Below, one piece after another: positions 1-8,359 of a DNA stretch of 55,622 nt. This DNA is from Candidatus Gastranaerophilales bacterium (lineage in GTDB: Bacteria > Cyanobacteriota > Vampirovibrionia > Gastranaerophilales > Gastranaerophilaceae): contig CALVEM010000015.1 of the NCBI GenBank assembly GCA_944326605.1, positions 1 to 55,622 on the forward strand, written 5' to 3'. The stretch's first letter is position 1. Every line of letters starts with the position of its first letter. Both the position numbers and the translations under genes were made by a program. The notes beneath the pieces are model-generated. The model worked only from the letters and a program-made list of their open reading frames with translations. It searched no databases and was not told the DNA's origin.

Positions 1-328
1 GCCGTGTCTCAGTCCCATTGTGGCTGATCATCCTCTCAAACCAGCTACTGATCGTCGCCTTGGTGGTCCATTACACCGCCAACTAGCTAATCAGATGCAG
101 ACTCATCCTTGAGCACCGGAGTTTTCAAGATTGGTATTTCAACCAAGCTCATATGGGGTATTAGCAGAAGTTTCCCTCTGTTGTCCCTCACTCAAGGGCA
201 GATTCTCTACATATTACTCACCCGTCCGCCACTTTCCTCTCTAGCAAGCTAGAGATTCTCGTTCGACTTGCATGTATGAGGCACGCCGCCAGCGTTCGTC
301 CTGAGCCAGGATCAAACTCTCCATTGTC
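1..328 (-). rRNA. rrs: 16S ribosomal RNA, 5' part (cut by window edge)
   Basis: The reverse complement carries the universal 27F site (AGAGTTTGATCCTGGCTCAG, complement at 301-320), followed by the conserved helices of the V1-V2 region. It ends at position 1 just before the 338 region (the TGGGACTGAGACACGGC signature). Only about the first 325 nt of the gene are inside the window. The 5' end is placed by analogy with E. coli, about 8 nt upstream of the 27F site, and is uncertain by a few bases. Transcription runs leftwards out of the window. Confidence 0.97.
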
Positions 329-599
329 AGAAAGTTATTAGTATCTGCTTCCAAAGAAGCAGTTTCTAGCTCATTACTTATCGCTAAGCGTTACGCTTAA
401 CGTGTCCTTATCATTTTGTTTTTTAGAATTAACAAAGTATTGTTTTTCAGCTATTCTGTTGTCAAAGTACAGGTTGTTTCGACCGCTTATTATATAAGCC
501 CTGTTATCACAGGCACAATCTACTTGATTGGGGTTTACTTCCTTTTTTATATTTATATCAGATGCATTTATTTAATTGCTAGTGTCATCTGCATTTCTT
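329..599 (-). other. Pre-rRNA leader of the 16S gene
   Basis: This is the transcribed spacer between the proximal promoter (600-627) and the 16S 5' end. It holds a 7-bp hairpin at 345-362 (CTGCTTC/GAAGCAG) and a second palindrome at about 380-400 (GCTAAGCGT/ACGCTTAAC), both plausible processing or antitermination structures. The short open frame at 416-631 has no ribosome site and a low-complexity product, so I see no protein gene here. Confidence 0.6.
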
Positions 600-627
600 A
601 TCTTATATCATCAATTTTTTTTGTCAA
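600..627 (-). promoter_or_regulatory. rRNA promoter P2 (sigma-70 type)
   Basis: On the minus strand there is a perfect -35 TTGACA (627-622), a 16-base spacer and a -10-like TAAGAT (605-600, 4 of 6 matches). It lies about 270 bases upstream of the 16S 5' end. Confidence 0.55.
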
Positions 628-717
628 GTGATTTATTTTAAAATCTTTAAATTTCTTAACTTAGTCTGATATTTTGAAAGTTCGTTGTGCTTAACCTTTA
701 TTTGGAGCACGTCTTTG

Positions 718-746
718 ATTGTATGCAAAAGAAATTTTAAAGTCAA
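718..746 (-). promoter_or_regulatory. rRNA promoter P1 (sigma-70 type)
   Basis: On the minus strand TTGACT (746-741) is followed by a 17-base spacer and TACAAT (723-718), a near-consensus promoter. With the box at 600-627 it makes a tandem pair, the usual arrangement for rRNA operons. The rest of 747-901 holds no gene I can support. Confidence 0.65.
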
Positions 747-901
747 GCACTTTTTTTCATGTTTTTTTGATAATTTTTTATCTGTTTCTTGTAAAGCCTT
801 ACGATGCAAAGATTTACGGCATTTACAAAAGTTAATAATCCCTCATACACATGCTTTTAGACGCATACTTACATGAAAAGTTCCCTTAATTTTTCATTTT
901 T

Positions 902-930
902 TTGAATGAGTTTTTTTGAACTCTTATAAG
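902..930 (+). promoter_or_regulatory. Promoter of the secreted-protein gene at 994
   Basis: TTGAAT (902-907), a 17-base spacer and TATAAG (925-930). It lies about 60 bases upstream of the start at 994 and diverges from the rRNA promoters. Confidence 0.5.
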
Positions 931-993
931 ATATACTCGTTTATAAATAAGAAAACAAGAAAAGAAAAAAATATATTAATAAGGAGAATTGTC

Positions 994-1425
994 ATGACAA
1001 AAACTTTTAAAAATTTGGTATTATCTCTGGGATTAGTATTGGCATGCTCTGTTGCCGCTTATGCTGACGGCAATGCATTCACTCCGTTAAATTTTGATGA
1101 CACAGTTTACGGAAACCCAGCACCTGTAAGAACTTCTTCAACATTAAATACAATTCAGGCACCGGTTTCTAACATCTCTTCAACTCCAGTTGAAGAACCT
1201 GCAGGCAATACTAAAATGCAAAATGCAATTATCCAGCTTGACAACGCACAGGTAGATGTAAGAAACGAATTGCTAAATTACAAATCAAAATACGCTGACG
1301 TTGATGCTCAGTACAAAGCTGTAAAAGCTGAGAGAAAAGCTCTTGACAAGCAAATTAAATCAATAGAGAAAAGAATTAAAAAAATTGATAAGCAAAAAGA
1401 AAATATCAGAAAAAACATGATGTAG
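994..1425 (+). CDS. Small secreted coiled-coil protein, unknown function
   Basis: A 143-residue protein. I chose the ATG at 994 because AAGGAG lies just upstream and the product then begins with a clean signal peptide: MTKT, a hydrophobic stretch, and a likely cut after AYA, before DGN. An in-frame ATG at 916 would bury that signal and has no ribosome site. The middle is rich in Thr, Ser and Pro. The last 50 residues are Lys/Glu-rich heptad-like helix (around VKAERKALDKQIKSIEKRIK). I recognise no family. It is a single-gene unit between a sigma-70 promoter and a strong terminator, probably exported to the periplasm. Confidence 0.8.
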   Translation: MTKTFKNLVLSLGLVLACSVAAYADGNAFTPLNFDDTVYGNPAPVRTSSTLNTIQAPVSNISSTPVEEPAGNTKMQNAIIQLDNAQVDVRNELLNYKSKYADVDAQYKAVKAERKALDKQIKSIEKRIKKIDKQKENIRKNMM

Positions 1426-1451
1426 ACATGCTTAATTCAAGACAAACTGTA

Positions 1452-1480
1452 AACGGTCTGTTAAATAACAGACCGTTTTT
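1452..1480 (+). terminator. Rho-independent terminator
   Basis: A perfect 11-bp stem (AACGGTCTGTT / AACAGACCGTT) with a 4-base loop, followed by a T run. It ends the gene at 994-1425 and also faces the 3' end of the minus-strand transglycosylase gene. Confidence 0.9.
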
Positions 1481-1495
1481 GTATAAATATAACTG

Positions 1496-3484
1496 TTAGT
1501 TATTTCCGTTATATATTCTTATATAATTCCAGTAGCTTCTGAATACTTTTTTTACATAATTTTTTGTTTCAGGATAAGGAATTTGTTCTACAAACTCATC
1601 TGTATCATTATAATGGAGTGTTGTTTTCCAGCGTTGTATTGAACCTATCCCCCCGTTATATGCGGCTACTGATGAAATGTCATAGCCTTCAAGATTGTTC
1701 CTTAAAAATTCATAGTAGTAGTTCCCGAGTTTAATATTTTTTTCAGGATTAAACAGTGATGAAGGGATAAGCATGCCAAGCTTAAACTTGTTATTAATTT
1801 CGTTTGCCGTAGAAGGCATAAGCTGCATTAATCCGCTTGCTCCGGCAACACTTTGTGCAAGAGGATCAAAATAGCTTTCCTCCCTTGTCAGTGCAAGCAT
1901 TAAGGGCGGATTGTTTCCTGTTTCATCTGCATATTTTTTTATCTCATCATAATAAATTACAGGATATACAAGGCGCCAGCGAAGATCATACTTATCCGGC
2001 TTATCAGCAATTTTGTCCATTGCCTCGCGCGCCACAAGCATTGAATGGGGGTAATCACCTTTTTTATATAACACCCAGCTTTTTATAAATTCATCGCCGC
2101 CGGCAAGCTCATTTACAATATCATAATCTTCCAGATCAACAAGCTTAACTATTATATTATTACGCGTATATTTATACGGATAAATAACTGGTTTCGGGTC
2201 AATAAAACTCGTTATTAAAGGTTCCCTGATACGGCTTAAACGCAAATAAGCTCTGTATGCATAATATGTATCCGGATATCTGTCAATTACACTTTTATAA
2301 AAACCTGTATATTCTTCATAATTATTCGTTTTTTCCGCAATTTTGCCGAGCCAGAACATGACCATCGGTGCGGAATTTGAAGCCGGATATTTTCGTAAAT
2401 GATCCATGCCAATCTTTTTGGCAGCTTCATAATCTCTGGATTTAATTTTTGCAAAAAATATGTTTGACAAGGCATCTGCTGCAAATTTTCCATTTGGATA
2501 TTTTATATAAAGATCAGTGTAACATTTAGCCTTATCATTTTGAGAAGCATTAGCACATTTCAAACTCAAAAGGTAATCCCTGCCTTTTCCCTGAGAAAGA
2601 GAAAGTAACCTTTCAACAGCTTTGTTTTTTGACGGCGCAAGCTGATTATAAATATCAATAGCCTCAATTACTTCATCTTCCGTAACATATTGCGAACGTT
2701 TTTGAAGTCCGTTTTCCGTCAAATACTTTGCTCTTTGATAATTTTTTAATGCAAAAGAATTCTTTACATCAAGAGCCCAGCCTTCTGTTATATCAACTTT
2801 AGCTAACAATTCACGAGCTTTTTCATATTCTCCGAAAAGATAACAGGAATTTGCCATCAATAAATAATCATCTTTGGATATATCATCACCCAATTCTAAC
2901 CAATTATTTATAACATCCAACGCGAGAACACCTGTCGGGGCCTGCTTCAGGTAATGTCTGAAATGATTTTGAATATCGTCTTTTTTTGATGCAGGAAATA
3001 TTCTGGCATTTTTATATTTATCCTTCATGATTAAGCCGAGATAATATTCAGAAGCTATTGCATAATCCGAATCAGGTGCATTATGAATTATAAATTCGAA
3101 ATATTTTTTAGCAAGCTGCGGTCTGTCTTTTAGAAGTTTCTGACCGGCAAGATACCTTGTTCGCAAACTCAGCTTATGTTTAGGATAGTTATTAAACAAA
3201 AGTTGATATTGTTTTAACTCGGATTTATCATCTCCAAGCATCTTTGCGCACTCGCCTCTGTGATAAATCGCAACAGGTTTTAAATTAGAAAACAACGTAA
3301 TTTTTGAAAAGAGATAATATGCGTTTTGATAATCCCCTTCTTTAAAATCCTGCATAGCAGCTTTATATATCTCATCAGTTTTTGAAGGCGTCTGATAAAA
3401 AGCGGCAAAAAGTCCGCCGCCGATGAATATAATTCCGGCTGCAGCCCCTGCCATCACTCTCTTTTTCATATCCCACTCAAACAT
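1496..3484 (-). CDS. Soluble lytic murein transglycosylase (Slt family) with TPR-like repeats
   Basis: 662 residues. An N-terminal membrane anchor or signal (about residues 8-30) is followed by a long helical region of TPR-like repeats (for example EGDYQNAYYLFSKI near 48). The C-terminal SLT domain carries the family signature: REES with catalytic Glu536, then AGASGLMQLMPSTA (residues 548-561) and AAYNGG (607-612). Such enzymes cleave the MurNAc-GlcNAc bond of peptidoglycan, leaving 1,6-anhydro ends, in the periplasm. The start is uncertain: the first ATG has no clear ribosome site, and a Met five codons later (3469) is preceded by GAGTGGG. It is transcribed alone and converges with the small secreted-protein gene. 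Confidence 0.9.
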   Translation of the reverse strand: MFEWDMKKRVMAGAAAGIIFIGGGLFAAFYQTPSKTDEIYKAAMQDFKEGDYQNAYYLFSKITLFSNLKPVAIYHRGECAKMLGDDKSELKQYQLLFNNYPKHKLSLRTRYLAGQKLLKDRPQLAKKYFEFIIHNAPDSDYAIASEYYLGLIMKDKYKNARIFPASKKDDIQNHFRHYLKQAPTGVLALDVINNWLELGDDISKDDYLLMANSCYLFGEYEKARELLAKVDITEGWALDVKNSFALKNYQRAKYLTENGLQKRSQYVTEDEVIEAIDIYNQLAPSKNKAVERLLSLSQGKGRDYLLSLKCANASQNDKAKCYTDLYIKYPNGKFAADALSNIFFAKIKSRDYEAAKKIGMDHLRKYPASNSAPMVMFWLGKIAEKTNNYEEYTGFYKSVIDRYPDTYYAYRAYLRLSRIREPLITSFIDPKPVIYPYKYTRNNIIVKLVDLEDYDIVNELAGGDEFIKSWVLYKKGDYPHSMLVAREAMDKIADKPDKYDLRWRLVYPVIYYDEIKKYADETGNNPPLMLALTREESYFDPLAQSVAGASGLMQLMPSTANEINNKFKLGMLIPSSLFNPEKNIKLGNYYYEFLRNNLEGYDISSVAAYNGGIGSIQRWKTTLHYNDTDEFVEQIPYPETKNYVKKVFRSYWNYIRIYNGNN

Positions 3485-3904
3485 TACAACAACAGCATAG
3501 CAAAAATATGTTTATTATTCAAGAAAATTTTTAAAGAACATATACCGCAGTTTACTCAAAATAATATCTAAATTGTCACTCCTGAAATAAATTCAGAGCA
3601 GGCTCTGAACTCGTTTGACTGCTTTTGCCGAAATCTTTGATTTCGTGCAAAATGTCACAATGCCGGCAGGGTATATTTGCTATAAGATGCTGAAACTCGG
3701 AGGTCAATCGACGTTCAGCATGACGTTTCTTACACATGATTGGAGTAAGTTGCGGGATATATCACATTTTTAAGGTCTCTTTCCTCAATTCCAAAAACGG
3801 ATATGAATTAAGTCAGATTTTATAAAGAAAAGTAACATTAAAAAGTAAGTTATTAGTTCGCATTCTATTTTATAATATAATATTTATTATAACAGGAGGA
3901 TAAA
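3485..3904. other. Intergenic region with dispersed-repeat fragments
   Basis: No gene seen. It holds an 18-base perfect palindrome (TTCAGAGC-AG-GCTCTGAA, 3592-3609) and, at 3685-3725, a degraded copy of the GATGCTGAA...TTCAGCATGAC hairpin that recurs across the window (18392, 48715, 51068). The right end has a TATAAT box at 3871-3876 and an AGGAGG ribosome site serving the gene at 3905. Confidence 0.6.
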
Positions 3905-5293
3905 ATGTACGGAATTATATTAGCAGGGGGTTCAGGCAGCCGATTATGGCCTTTATCAAGAGAACTTTATCCAAAACAATTGTTAAATATTAATTCGGAT
4001 AAAAGTCTTTTACAGTCAACATTTGAAAGACTTAAAACCTGCATTCCGGAAGATAAAATTATAAGTATTACAAATATAAAACATTCATCTAATGTCAGAA
4101 TGCAGCTTTCGGAACTAACTTCAAACCCTGTCGTGTTATCAGAACCGGTTGCGAAAAATACAGCTCCTGCAATTGTACTTGCATCAAAAGTTATAATTCA
4201 AAAATCCAATTCCGATCCTGTTATTATAGTTGTTCCGTCAGATCATTTAATCCAAAATAAAGAAAAATTCTTATCAACAGTTAAAAAAGGTGAAAAACTT
4301 GCCGAAAAGGGCTTTATTGTAACATTCGGTATAAAACCGGACTATCCTGAAACAGGTTATGGTTATATAAATACATCAGCACAACTTGATGAAGGGTATA
4401 GAGTAAAAGAATTTGTTGAAAAACCTGATCTTGAAACAGCAAAAAAATATCTACAAGCCGGAACTTATTTCTGGAACAGCGGAATATTTATGTTTAAAGC
4501 TTCAACTCTTTTTGAAGAAACTTCAAAGCATGCACCGGATATTGCAAGACTTTGCGAAAAATTTGATTTTACAAACAGCAACGAAATTCCGTTTATTGAA
4601 TTTGATAAAATGCCGTCAATTTCTATTGACTATGCAATAATGGAAAAATCCGACAAAATCGCCCTTGTTAAACTTGAAAGCGACTGGAATGATTTAGGTT
4701 CATGGCAATCTATATACGATATAAGCAAAAAAGATGCCAACGGCAACGTCTTTATAGGACATGTTCTGGATAAAGATTCTAAAAATTCTTTTGTATACTC
4801 ATCATCAAAACTCGTTGCAACAATAGGACTTGAAGATACTGTGATTGTTGAAACAGAAGATGCAATTCTTGCGTGTAAAAAAGACAGAACACAGGATGTG
4901 AAACATATATTTGATACTTTAAAGAAACAAAATGACAACACTCATCTTGTTCACAAAACAGTCTACAGACCGTGGGGCTTCTATACCGTAATTGCTCAGG
5001 GAGAAGGCTTTTTAACAAAAATTATACACGTAAACCCGGGGCAAAAACTCTCTGTACAATCTCACAATTTCAGAAGCGAACACTGGGTTATCCTGTCAGG
5101 AACAGCAAAAGTGGTTCTTGAAGGTAAAGAAATGATTTTATCTCCCGGACACAGTGTTGATATACCATTAAAAGCAATTCATTCGCTTCAAAACCCTTAT
5201 AGTGAGGATGTTGAAGTTATTGAAGTTCAAAAAGGCGATCCGCTTATTGAAGAAGATATTATCAGATACGAAGATATGTACGGCAGAGTGTAA
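3905..5293 (+). CDS. manC: Mannose-1-phosphate guanylyltransferase / mannose-6-phosphate isomerase
   Basis: 462 residues, close to the usual 460-480 of bifunctional ManC/CpsB/AlgA. The nucleotidyltransferase signature GGSGSRLWPLSRELYPKQ is at residues 8-25, with the FVEKP motif further on. The C-terminal cupin (about 350-462) includes RPWGFY, HVNPGQKLSVQ and SEHWVILSG, the type II mannose-6-phosphate isomerase signature. It makes GDP-mannose from mannose-1-phosphate and GTP in the cytoplasm, a precursor of surface polysaccharide. A perfect AGGAGG lies 5 bases before the ATG. It stands alone, with no capsule genes next to it. Whether the isomerase half is active cannot be judged here. Confidence 0.93.
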   Translation: MYGIILAGGSGSRLWPLSRELYPKQLLNINSDKSLLQSTFERLKTCIPEDKIISITNIKHSSNVRMQLSELTSNPVVLSEPVAKNTAPAIVLASKVIIQKSNSDPVIIVVPSDHLIQNKEKFLSTVKKGEKLAEKGFIVTFGIKPDYPETGYGYINTSAQLDEGYRVKEFVEKPDLETAKKYLQAGTYFWNSGIFMFKASTLFEETSKHAPDIARLCEKFDFTNSNEIPFIEFDKMPSISIDYAIMEKSDKIALVKLESDWNDLGSWQSIYDISKKDANGNVFIGHVLDKDSKNSFVYSSSKLVATIGLEDTVIVETEDAILACKKDRTQDVKHIFDTLKKQNDNTHLVHKTVYRPWGFYTVIAQGEGFLTKIIHVNPGQKLSVQSHNFRSEHWVILSGTAKVVLEGKEMILSPGHSVDIPLKAIHSLQNPYSEDVEVIEVQKGDPLIEEDIIRYEDMYGRV

Positions 5294-5357
5294 ATAATTT
5301 AGTAACATTTTATTAACCATTAAGCAATTATTTATATTCATCCGTTTTATTTTCAGC

Positions 5358-6131
5358 ATGAGAATTCAATGCAATCAATACAGTTATACCCCCTATAAAA
5401 ATTATGCAACTCCGTCATTTGGCAGAAGCGGCAGAAATTACAAAACCAAAGAAGGACTTGAGATGTCTACGGTTACATGTCCGTTCAGAAGTGACATGGA
5501 ATGGCTTGAACTTGCACAATTTGAAATTGATAATTTTAAAAATAAGAATAAAGTTAATATAATACAATTCGCAGCCTCAGACGGATCTGAAGCTTACACA
5601 CAGATTATGTCGCTATTGGAAAGCGATAATTACAGAAATACGAAAAAGTTTTTTCCGATAAAAGCATACGACATTGACGAAAATGTAGTAAAAGCTGCCC
5701 GGAGCGGTTTAATAAATCTCCATACAGTTGATGAATGCGATATTGCAGAAAATTGCAAAGACTTCAACAGATACTATTTCAATACAAACGAAAAATTACA
5801 TATTCCGGATAATTTTTGCGATAGCATCGACAAATGCTACAAAACATATAAAGTTGCTCCGACTTTGACTAACAAAGTTATATTTAATCAAGGAGATATA
5901 TTCAAAATTGTTCCTCATATAGAAGATAATTCTAACAGTATTGTCTTATGCAGAAACATGCTTGCATATTTTTCCGGACAAAAAATACATGAAATTATTG
6001 ACACACTGTCTCATCGCCTGAAATCTGGAAGTATTATTGTAACAGGAGGATTAGATACTAATAATGTTGATAATTATATAAAACTTTCGGGATTTGACGA
6101 AGTTATAAAACATGTTTTCAGGAAAATATAA
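5358..6131 (+). CDS. CheR-like SAM-dependent methyltransferase domain protein
   Basis: 257 residues with three CheR-type motifs in order: FAASDGSEAYTQIM (71-84, SAM-binding loop), AYDIDENVVKAARSGL (103-118, the 'TDID' motif) and LCRNMLAYFSG (197-207, CheR 'CRNVLIYF'). It lacks the N-terminal CheR helical domain, and its first 35 residues are Tyr/Asn-rich with a PSFGR motif. Chemotaxis CheR methylates receptor glutamates, but no chemotaxis gene is nearby, so the substrate is unknown. The first ATG has no ribosome site; the Met at 5463 follows AAGGACTTGAG and is a credible alternative. It ends one base before the convergent peptidase gene. Confidence 0.75.
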   Translation: MRIQCNQYSYTPYKNYATPSFGRSGRNYKTKEGLEMSTVTCPFRSDMEWLELAQFEIDNFKNKNKVNIIQFAASDGSEAYTQIMSLLESDNYRNTKKFFPIKAYDIDENVVKAARSGLINLHTVDECDIAENCKDFNRYYFNTNEKLHIPDNFCDSIDKCYKTYKVAPTLTNKVIFNQGDIFKIVPHIEDNSNSIVLCRNMLAYFSGQKIHEIIDTLSHRLKSGSIIVTGGLDTNNVDNYIKLSGFDEVIKHVFRKI

Positions 6132-6132
6132 T

Positions 6133-6951
6133 CTACAATTCCAAATTTTTTAATTCCATATAATAACCGCTTTCCAAAAGTTCATAAAATTTTTTTACAG
6201 CAACGGGGGCTAAAGCCTCAGTCCATTCTTTATCAATATAAAGTCCCTCTACAAATCTTGCAAAAAGTTCCGCAGGCTTTTCATAATACTTTTTGTATTT
6301 GTTTATACGAGCGGCTATTCGCGCCTGCTTTCTTGTATAAGATTTTAATCTTATGTATGCTGCAAAGGCTTCAGGCATATCAAAGTCTTTTTCTATATTA
6401 TCAATAGTATAGATTTTTATGTTCCTCTTAAAAAATCCTCTTTCAATAACCTTCACCCTATCGTATTTTAATAGATAACGTGCATTTGATTTTCTAATAA
6501 ATTTATCAAACTCTTTAAACTTTTTTGACCTTTGAAATTTAGGATAATAAAGTTTAATTGTCTTATCGTACTCTTTAATTTTTGCTTTTACCCTGTCTTT
6601 ATGTTCATAAAGCCTTATACATAAAGAATTTTCATCCACAAAATTTGTCACACGCATAAGTTCATCTAAAATAATTGTATCTCCGGATTGAAACAGTGCG
6701 TTCAAAGTCCCGCCTGTTTTTGCCATATCAGGTTCTATTTTGGAATGAATATAATGCGCAAATTCATGCAAAAGAGTAGGTATAATCCTATCCTGCGGAG
6801 TATTCTTTGATATATCAATTCTGTTTTTTAAAAAGAATCCCTGATGTCCGCGCGCTTTTGTCGAGGTATGAACAGAAAGCCCCAGTGATTTGAAATATCT
6901 GATAAGTTCTTTTTTCTCAGGTTTTATGCGTTCCTGCAAATATGTATCCAT
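6133..6951 (-). CDS. Putative zinc metallopeptidase (HEXXH zincin)
   Basis: 272 residues counted from the ATG at 6951; the frame is open back to a TTG at 6966. It has a classic zinc-binding helix LLHEFAHYIH (His62, Glu63, His66) and, near the C terminus, KPAELFARFVEGLY, where Glu228 is a good candidate third ligand. The layout resembles ImmA/IrrE-like or gluzincin peptidases, but I cannot name a family. The rest is Lys- and Arg-rich, with no signal peptide or membrane segment, so it is probably cytoplasmic. It starts 22 bases after the GlcD-like gene and is probably cotranscribed with it. Confidence 0.65.
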   Translation of the reverse strand: MDTYLQERIKPEKKELIRYFKSLGLSVHTSTKARGHQGFFLKNRIDISKNTPQDRIIPTLLHEFAHYIHSKIEPDMAKTGGTLNALFQSGDTIILDELMRVTNFVDENSLCIRLYEHKDRVKAKIKEYDKTIKLYYPKFQRSKKFKEFDKFIRKSNARYLLKYDRVKVIERGFFKRNIKIYTIDNIEKDFDMPEAFAAYIRLKSYTRKQARIAARINKYKKYYEKPAELFARFVEGLYIDKEWTEALAPVAVKKFYELLESGYYMELKNLEL

Positions 6952-6973
6952 AAAAAAATTATACAACGATTTT

Positions 6974-8359
6974 TTAAAATATCTTATACGGATTTAAAAT
7001 ATTATTAGGATCAAATATTCTTTTAATTTTGCGCATATAATCAAGTGCTGTTGAATTTATAACTTTGTGAATATGCGCGCGCTTTTCAGAACCTATTCCG
7101 TGCTCGCCGGATAAAATTCCGCCCAGCTTTGCCGTCAGGTCATAAATTTCACTCTTCGCCAATTTATAACGCCTGTATTCATCTTCGTCTTTATAATTTA
7201 TGGGGATTTGCGGATGGACGCTGCCGTCACCGACATGTCCGACCATGCAGACATCAAGTCTGTATCTTTCACAAATTTCACGTATCCCCAGAACAAGAGC
7301 CTCAAGACTTTCACGCGGGACAATAACATCATCGGTTGTAACATTTGGCTTTAACTTTGCGCATGCTCCCATAGAAGATCTTCGCGCTGTCCAAATTTTT
7401 TCATACTCTTTGTCGTTATGAGAAATTTGAACTGCAGAAGCTTTTGCATTAGCTAAAATTTGAGAAATTACTTTTTCCTGATATTTTATAGCGGATTTAA
7501 ATCCGTCTATTTCTATAACAAGTGCAGCATCTTTATCTGTCAAAAGTCCGGCAGGATAAAATTTTTCAACAGTCTGTATTGCATTTTTATCCATAAAATC
7601 TATTGTTGCTGGAAAAATCTTTTCATCTATTATAGAATTAACCGCATGAACCGCATCTTTTACCGTATCAAAATATGCCATTACGACTTTTTTACTCTCC
7701 GGCTTCGGTATCAATTTTAAAGTTGCTTCAACAACAATACCAAGTGTCCCTTCAGAACCCACAAACAAACTGCCCAGATTATATCCCGTCGCATTTTTAA
7801 TGGTATTTGCACCGGTCTGCAATACTTCGCCGTTTGCCATTACAACTTTCAAATCAATAATATAGTCTTTTGTAGTTCCGTATTTAAAGGATTTAGCACC
7901 GCCCGAAGATTGAGCAATACTTCCCCCGATAGTTGAAACAGCAAGATTTGAAGGATCCGGCGGATAAAAAAGTCCTAATTTCTCAACTTCTCTTTGCAAA
8001 TCTCCTAATACAACACCCGGCTCTACAACAGCTGTCATATTTTCTTTGTTGATTTCTATAATCTTGTTCATTTTAGAAAAATTCAGAATTATACCGCCAT
8101 GCTGAACAATACATGCACCTACGACGTTTGTCCCCGCCCCGCGGCAAATAACGGGAATTCTGTATTTATTGGCAATTTTAATTACTGCCTGAACCTCTTC
8201 AATTGTCTCTACAAAAACGACAGCATCAGGCAGACTTTCTATCTTTCTTACATTTGTCGCATCCTGTGCATAAGCGTAACGTTCTTCCAATGTTCCCAAA
8301 ACGTTGGAAGAGGGTAAATTTTTCTTTAAATCAGAGATTAGTCTATTCTTCATCAACAT
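6974..8359 (-). CDS. FAD-linked oxidase, GlcD / D-lactate dehydrogenase family
   Basis: 461 residues, the usual length. The FAD-binding type 4 domain comes first: ICRGAGTNVVGA, then PDPSNLAVSTIGGSIAQSSG, then LFVGSEGTLGIVVEA. The FAD-oxidase C-terminal domain has VGHVGDGSVHPQIP and LSGEHGIGSEKR, which include the substrate-site histidines of this family. Members oxidise D-2-hydroxyacids such as glycolate or D-lactate. No GlcE or GlcF partner is present, so the electron acceptor and exact substrate are open. The start codon overlaps the end of the giant coiled-coil gene by 17 bases, so translational coupling is likely. Confidence 0.9.
   Translation of the reverse strand: MLMKNRLISDLKKNLPSSNVLGTLEERYAYAQDATNVRKIESLPDAVVFVETIEEVQAVIKIANKYRIPVICRGAGTNVVGACIVQHGGIILNFSKMNKIIEINKENMTAVVEPGVVLGDLQREVEKLGLFYPPDPSNLAVSTIGGSIAQSSGGAKSFKYGTTKDYIIDLKVVMANGEVLQTGANTIKNATGYNLGSLFVGSEGTLGIVVEATLKLIPKPESKKVVMAYFDTVKDAVHAVNSIIDEKIFPATIDFMDKNAIQTVEKFYPAGLLTDKDAALVIEIDGFKSAIKYQEKVISQILANAKASAVQISHNDKEYEKIWTARRSSMGACAKLKPNVTTDDVIVPRESLEALVLGIREICERYRLDVCMVGHVGDGSVHPQIPINYKDEDEYRRYKLAKSEIYDLTAKLGGILSGEHGIGSEKRAHIHKVINSTALDYMRKIKRIFDPNNILNPYKIF

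Noticed and set aside
416-876. Open frames of 71 and 63 residues upstream of the rRNA
   Set aside because: Low-complexity products, no ribosome sites, and they lie opposite the rRNA leader and promoters.
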